From: JAQUCI01 sp964553255
GTDB lineage: Bacteria; Bacillota_I; Bacilli_A; Erysipelotrichales; Erysipelotrichaceae
Length of the DNA: 24,961 nucleotides
NCBI GenBank assembly: GCA_964553255.1
Contig: CAZKJS010000026.1
Coordinates: 1-24,961, forward strand
Direction: 5' to 3'
Positions 22,314-24,961 of this stretch are shown piece after piece. The notes beneath the pieces were generated by a model. It saw nothing but the letters and a program-made list of their open reading frames with translations, had not been told where the DNA came from and did no database searches. Both the position numbers and the translations under genes were made by a program. Numbering within the stretch: position 1 is the stretch's first letter; the number at the start of each line of letters is the position of its first letter.

Positions 22314-24961
22314 ATGAAAAAAGTGTTGTATCTTATTACCACGATTATGTTTTTATTATTAGCGACTACAACTATGTACGCTAAAGAAGTGATCAGTGGA
22401 TATGTTTTAGAAATCGATGCAATAAGTGATGATTATATAAAATCAAATATCATTTCATTAACAATCAATAACTGTGATAATGATTGGTGTTTATATATAA
22501 ATAACGAGAGAAAAGTGGTACTTAATGCTCACAAAACCACATATGATTTTCTAACTAAAGATGATGAAGTTATCAATATATTAATTGATCTAGTAGAAAA
22601 CAGAGTTACATTGACATATGAAAAAAAACAGCAGTATCTCTTTAATGCTAAAATCGTGTTGATAGTGAATGACAATGATAGCTACATTGATTTTTATCCA
22701 TTAAGTGATAGAACTAATCACGTTAGACTTTATGGCGAAATGAATGGTAATACTTACGCTTTTGATGACATTGATCATGAATATCAATATCAAGATAAAA
22801 ATGGCATCATCAAATATTTCCCGGTGAATTATCGTTTTTTATATGACACTAGTAGTAGTCGTTTAACTGTTTTCTATAATGATAAAACAAGCAGTTATAT
22901 AGTAAATAAAGAGATAATCCATCATTCAGTATTCTTTGAGAACTTTGTTACGGCTCATCCTTTGGCGATTGATTATCTTGCTAAAGATTTACCTAAAAGA
23001 AGCTTTAATGATGCTAAAACCACATTGTATGCATCAAGTCTTATTGATAAAGTTGTAAGTAACGAAAGTGTTACCTTATATAATAATGAGCATGATCAAA
23101 GTTACAATGTGCTTTTAAGGCAATTTATCACCTATTGGCGTAGATTAAGTAATGGTGAATATGACACTAGCACCACCGATACAATTCAGACTGTTTGTCA
23201 ATGGCATGAAGATGCTTGTGAAAATGTAAGACAACAATATCAAGAAAGTGGTCGATTGTACGCTGTTTTTGGTAATGATTTTATTTATGAAGATATTGAG
23301 AGATATAATGTTATTGAACCAGAAATAGTATTATCAACACGATATAAGAATATAAGTTGGCCAGATGATAAATGGATATCAGGTTTAATTAATAACGAAA
23401 TAACAACCGTAAAACAAATGAAGGTTAACTATGGGAGTTGGGGTGCTTGGACAACATTTTCAGCAACAGATGAGCGAGCTGATTGTGAAGACTCGTTTGA
23501 TTGTACATATCAACAAACATTGAGATATCGCCAAAAAACAGCATCGTGGAGTAGTTGGAGTTCATATACAACAGCATATCCTAGTGACTGCCAAGATAGT
23601 GATGATTGTAGTTGGGAAAGTGTTCGCTATTATAATAAAAGAACAGCTTCTTGGCTGCCATATTCTTCTTATACTTCATCATATCCAAGTGATTGTCAGG
23701 ATAGTTATGATTGCAGGTGGCAATCGCAACGTTTTTATAGAAGTCGCTCGTACAGTTACTCAGGTACCTATAGTGCTTGGAAAAGTAGTTGCTCTGTAAC
23801 AAATGATTATCATTGTGAGACTTATTATAAATATACCTGTAAGCTTAACAATGTTACTAATGAGAGGTTTTCAACAATTAATTATAGTATTAATGCCCAA
23901 GGGCCATGTAGCAGTGGCTATAAGATTAGTACTAAACAAGCAGGTCAGCGCTATCGTTATATTAAGTGGAGTGCTTGGTCAGCTTATACAACAACATCGT
24001 GTTCAAGTGTTACTGGATATACTCAGTGTGAAAGTCAACTACGCTATGCGACTAGTTATAAATCATGGAGTGGTTGGTCAGATTATAATCAAACAAGTTG
24101 CACTGCCAATGAACTAACACAATGTTTAGGACCATTAACACATTATCGACAAAGATATCGGGTTTGGACAAATTGGTCTGACTATATTTATGATCAATGT
24201 AGTGCTAATGCTGATCGTCAATGTCAAAGTCAACTACAATATTCTTATCGCTTTCGAACTTGGAGTGGTTGGTCTGATTGGTTAAACTATAATGCAAACA
24301 TCATAAAAAGTGATAATGTTGATATTCAATATCGATCAAATCAAGGTGTAATAAGTTGGGATAAAATTAAAGGAGACTCTGACTTAATAGGTGAAGGATA
24401 TTATTATCTTGAAGAAAATAAGCAAGTTAATGATGGCATAGTATTAGTTAATAATGAATATGTACGCTTAAAGCTGACCTCACTTGATACGATGCAAGAT
24501 AAAACAGAAGCGCTGATCATGTCTTTATCCAATCAAATCGCTATTGCATCACAATACCAACACTTGTTGAAAGAACTATTTATGTCCAATGATANNNNNN
24601 NNNNAGTGCTTTTTGAAGATCTTATAACATATGATTTGGGTGATGATAATAATTACTATCGCAACATATTTCTTAATAGTAAGCTGTTTATACCATACAT
24701 ATATGTATTAGATCATTACCGAGCGGTAAAACGCGATGTTGAAAAGGTTAATCACAATCTTAATCAATTACATCATAGTATTCTTTTATTGAGAGATGAT
24801 AAATTGATAAATGGATCATTATTACCTCAAACAATAATACAGTTTCAAGATAATAGGGTTATATACTATAACTATCTTGATCCGCTTCATCAATATGAAG
24901 AGCTACCGGCTAACTGGCAACCACATAGTGTTTTTATTGAAGAACTAAGAAACGCAGATTT
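22314..24961 (+). CDS. Large secreted TSR-like repeat protein, C-terminus beyond window
   Basis: An open frame begins at ATG 22314 behind GAGGTG (22303-22308) and runs to the window edge, at least 882 codons. The 10-N gap at 24595-24604 keeps the frame. A signal peptide (MKKVLYLITTIMFLL..., cleavage after MYA at residues 21-23) exports it. Residues about 24-370 are a mixed polar domain with few cysteines. Residues about 373-675 hold about eight tandem repeats of 32-36 residues with the pattern W-x-x-W-(S/T)-x-(Y/W), a Cys pair 6-9 residues apart, then R-x-R, resembling thrombospondin type 1 repeats. After that comes a polar region to the edge. No transmembrane or sorting signal is in view. 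It is the last visible gene of the Tad-like operon and is probably the exported adhesin or fibre-associated protein. Confidence 0.85.
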   Translation, partial: MKKVLYLITTIMFLLLATTTMYAKEVISGYVLEIDAISDDYIKSNIISLTINNCDNDWCLYINNERKVVLNAHKTTYDFLTKDDEVINILIDLVENRVTLTYEKKQQYLFNAKIVLIVNDNDSYIDFYPLSDRTNHVRLYGEMNGNTYAFDDIDHEYQYQDKNGIIKYFPVNYRFLYDTSSSRLTVFYNDKTSSYIVNKEIIHHSVFFENFVTAHPLAIDYLAKDLPKRSFNDAKTTLYASSLIDKVVSNESVTLYNNEHDQSYNVLLRQFITYWRRLSNGEYDTSTTDTIQTVCQWHEDACENVRQQYQESGRLYAVFGNDFIYEDIERYNVIEPEIVLSTRYKNISWPDDKWISGLINNEITTVKQMKVNYGSWGAWTTFSATDERADCEDSFDCTYQQTLRYRQKTASWSSWSSYTTAYPSDCQDSDDCSWESVRYYNKRTASWLPYSSYTSSYPSDCQDSYDCRWQSQRFYRSRSYSYSGTYSAWKSSCSVTNDYHCETYYKYTCKLNNVTNERFSTINYSINAQGPCSSGYKISTKQAGQRYRYIKWSAWSAYTTTSCSSVTGYTQCESQLRYATSYKSWSGWSDYNQTSCTANELTQCLGPLTHYRQRYRVWTNWSDYIYDQCSANADRQCQSQLQYSYRFRTWSGWSDWLNYNANIIKSDNVDIQYRSNQGVISWDKIKGDSDLIGEGYYYLEENKQVNDGIVLVNNEYVRLKLTSLDTMQDKTEALIMSLSNQIAIASQYQHLLKELFMSNDXXXXVLFEDLITYDLGDDNNYYRNIFLNSKLFIPYIYVLDHYRAVKRDVEKVNHNLNQLHHSILLLRDDKLINGSLLPQTIIQFQDNRVIYYNYLDPLHQYEELPANWQPHSVFIEELRNAD
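23430..24335 (+). repeat. Eight Trp/Cys/Arg-ladder repeats (TSR-like)
   Basis: The first Trp of each unit is encoded at about 23439, 23547, 23652, 23769 (a diverged unit whose first Trp is lost), 23967, 24066, 24165 and 24261, giving spacings of 32-36 residues apart from a longer insert after unit 4. Cys pairs are CEDSFDC, CQDSDDC, CQDSYDC, CSVTNDYHC, CSSVTGYTQC, CTANELTQC and CSANADRQC; unit 8 has lost both. Units 2 and 3 are also similar as DNA (both read SYPSDCQDS-like), pointing to recent duplication. WSSW, WSAW, WSGW and WTNW fit the WxxW tryptophan mannosylation consensus known from eukaryotic TSRs. Confidence 0.8.
24595..24604. other. Assembly gap of ten Ns
   Basis: Ten ambiguous bases break the repeat-protein gene. 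The sequence after the gap continues in the same frame when the gap is counted as 10, consistent with a correct or near-correct size. Confidence 0.95.

Noticed and set aside
23581..24117. Small open frames overlapping the repeat region
   Set aside because: They are out-of-frame readings of the repetitive Trp/Cys codons; the 22314 frame explains the sequence.
23430..24335. CRISPR-like array
   Set aside because: The repeats are coding, diverged in sequence and have no constant spacer pattern.

Overview
The window is AT-rich bacterial DNA from a low-GC Gram-positive-type lineage. TGA is a genuine stop here (for example at the ends of the nitroreductase gene, cpaB and tadA), so Mycoplasma-type code 4 is excluded. 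A walled or wall-less relative of Bacillota/Mycoplasmatota that uses the standard bacterial code fits best, but the sequence alone does not fix the genus. A run of 10 Ns at 24595-24604 shows the DNA comes from a scaffolded assembly. There is no gene-free stretch longer than 300 bases.

Layout. (1) 199-1699: gpsA and a GNAT acetyltransferase form a two-gene operon closed by a hairpin terminator. (2) 1913-3265: an NCS2 purine permease with a leader of about 145 nt, then a terminator. (3) 3436-3640: tRNA-Ile(GAT) and tRNA-Ala(TGC) with their own consensus promoter and terminator, outside any rRNA operon. (4) 3830-6259: a secreted multidomain protein gene interrupted by two in-frame stops. (5) 6363-7175: a DUF1905-nitroreductase fusion. 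(6) 7393-9519: a DUF1538 membrane protein gene, broken by one in-frame stop and one frameshift, followed by an intact tandem P-II protein. (7) 9583-11981: a tetR regulator, a minus-strand pair (CGCAxxGCC protein and cyclophilin isomerase), and a SIS-domain sugar-phosphate protein. (8) 12015-15951: a membrane GT2 polysaccharide synthase transcribed away from an OmpR-type two-component system, with a composite palindrome between them. (9) 16014-16559: a YfcE-type phosphodiesterase. (10) 16647 to the window end: a compact, mostly overlapping operon of Tad-pilus-like genes (CpaB-like, TadA/CpaF ATPase, TadB-like, TadC-like, a 57-aa pilin-sized protein, a TadE-like protein), then a membrane-anchored thioredoxin-like protein, a secreted protein of unknown family, and a large secreted protein that runs off the window and carries about eight Trp/Cys/Arg repeats resembling thrombospondin type 1 repeats.

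How the parts work together. The last 8.3 kb is the most interesting part. A minimal Tad secretion machine is co-transcribed with a CxxC thioredoxin-like protein and a disulfide-rich, Trp-ladder surface protein. I infer a surface-adhesion or fibre system in which the thioredoxin-like protein forms or repairs disulfides in the repeat protein. No prepilin peptidase or TadZ is seen inside the window. The two broken genes (three in-frame stops and one frameshift within about 4 kb) need checking against reads before any recoding is considered. Four promoters share the identical extended -10 nonamer TGATATAAT.
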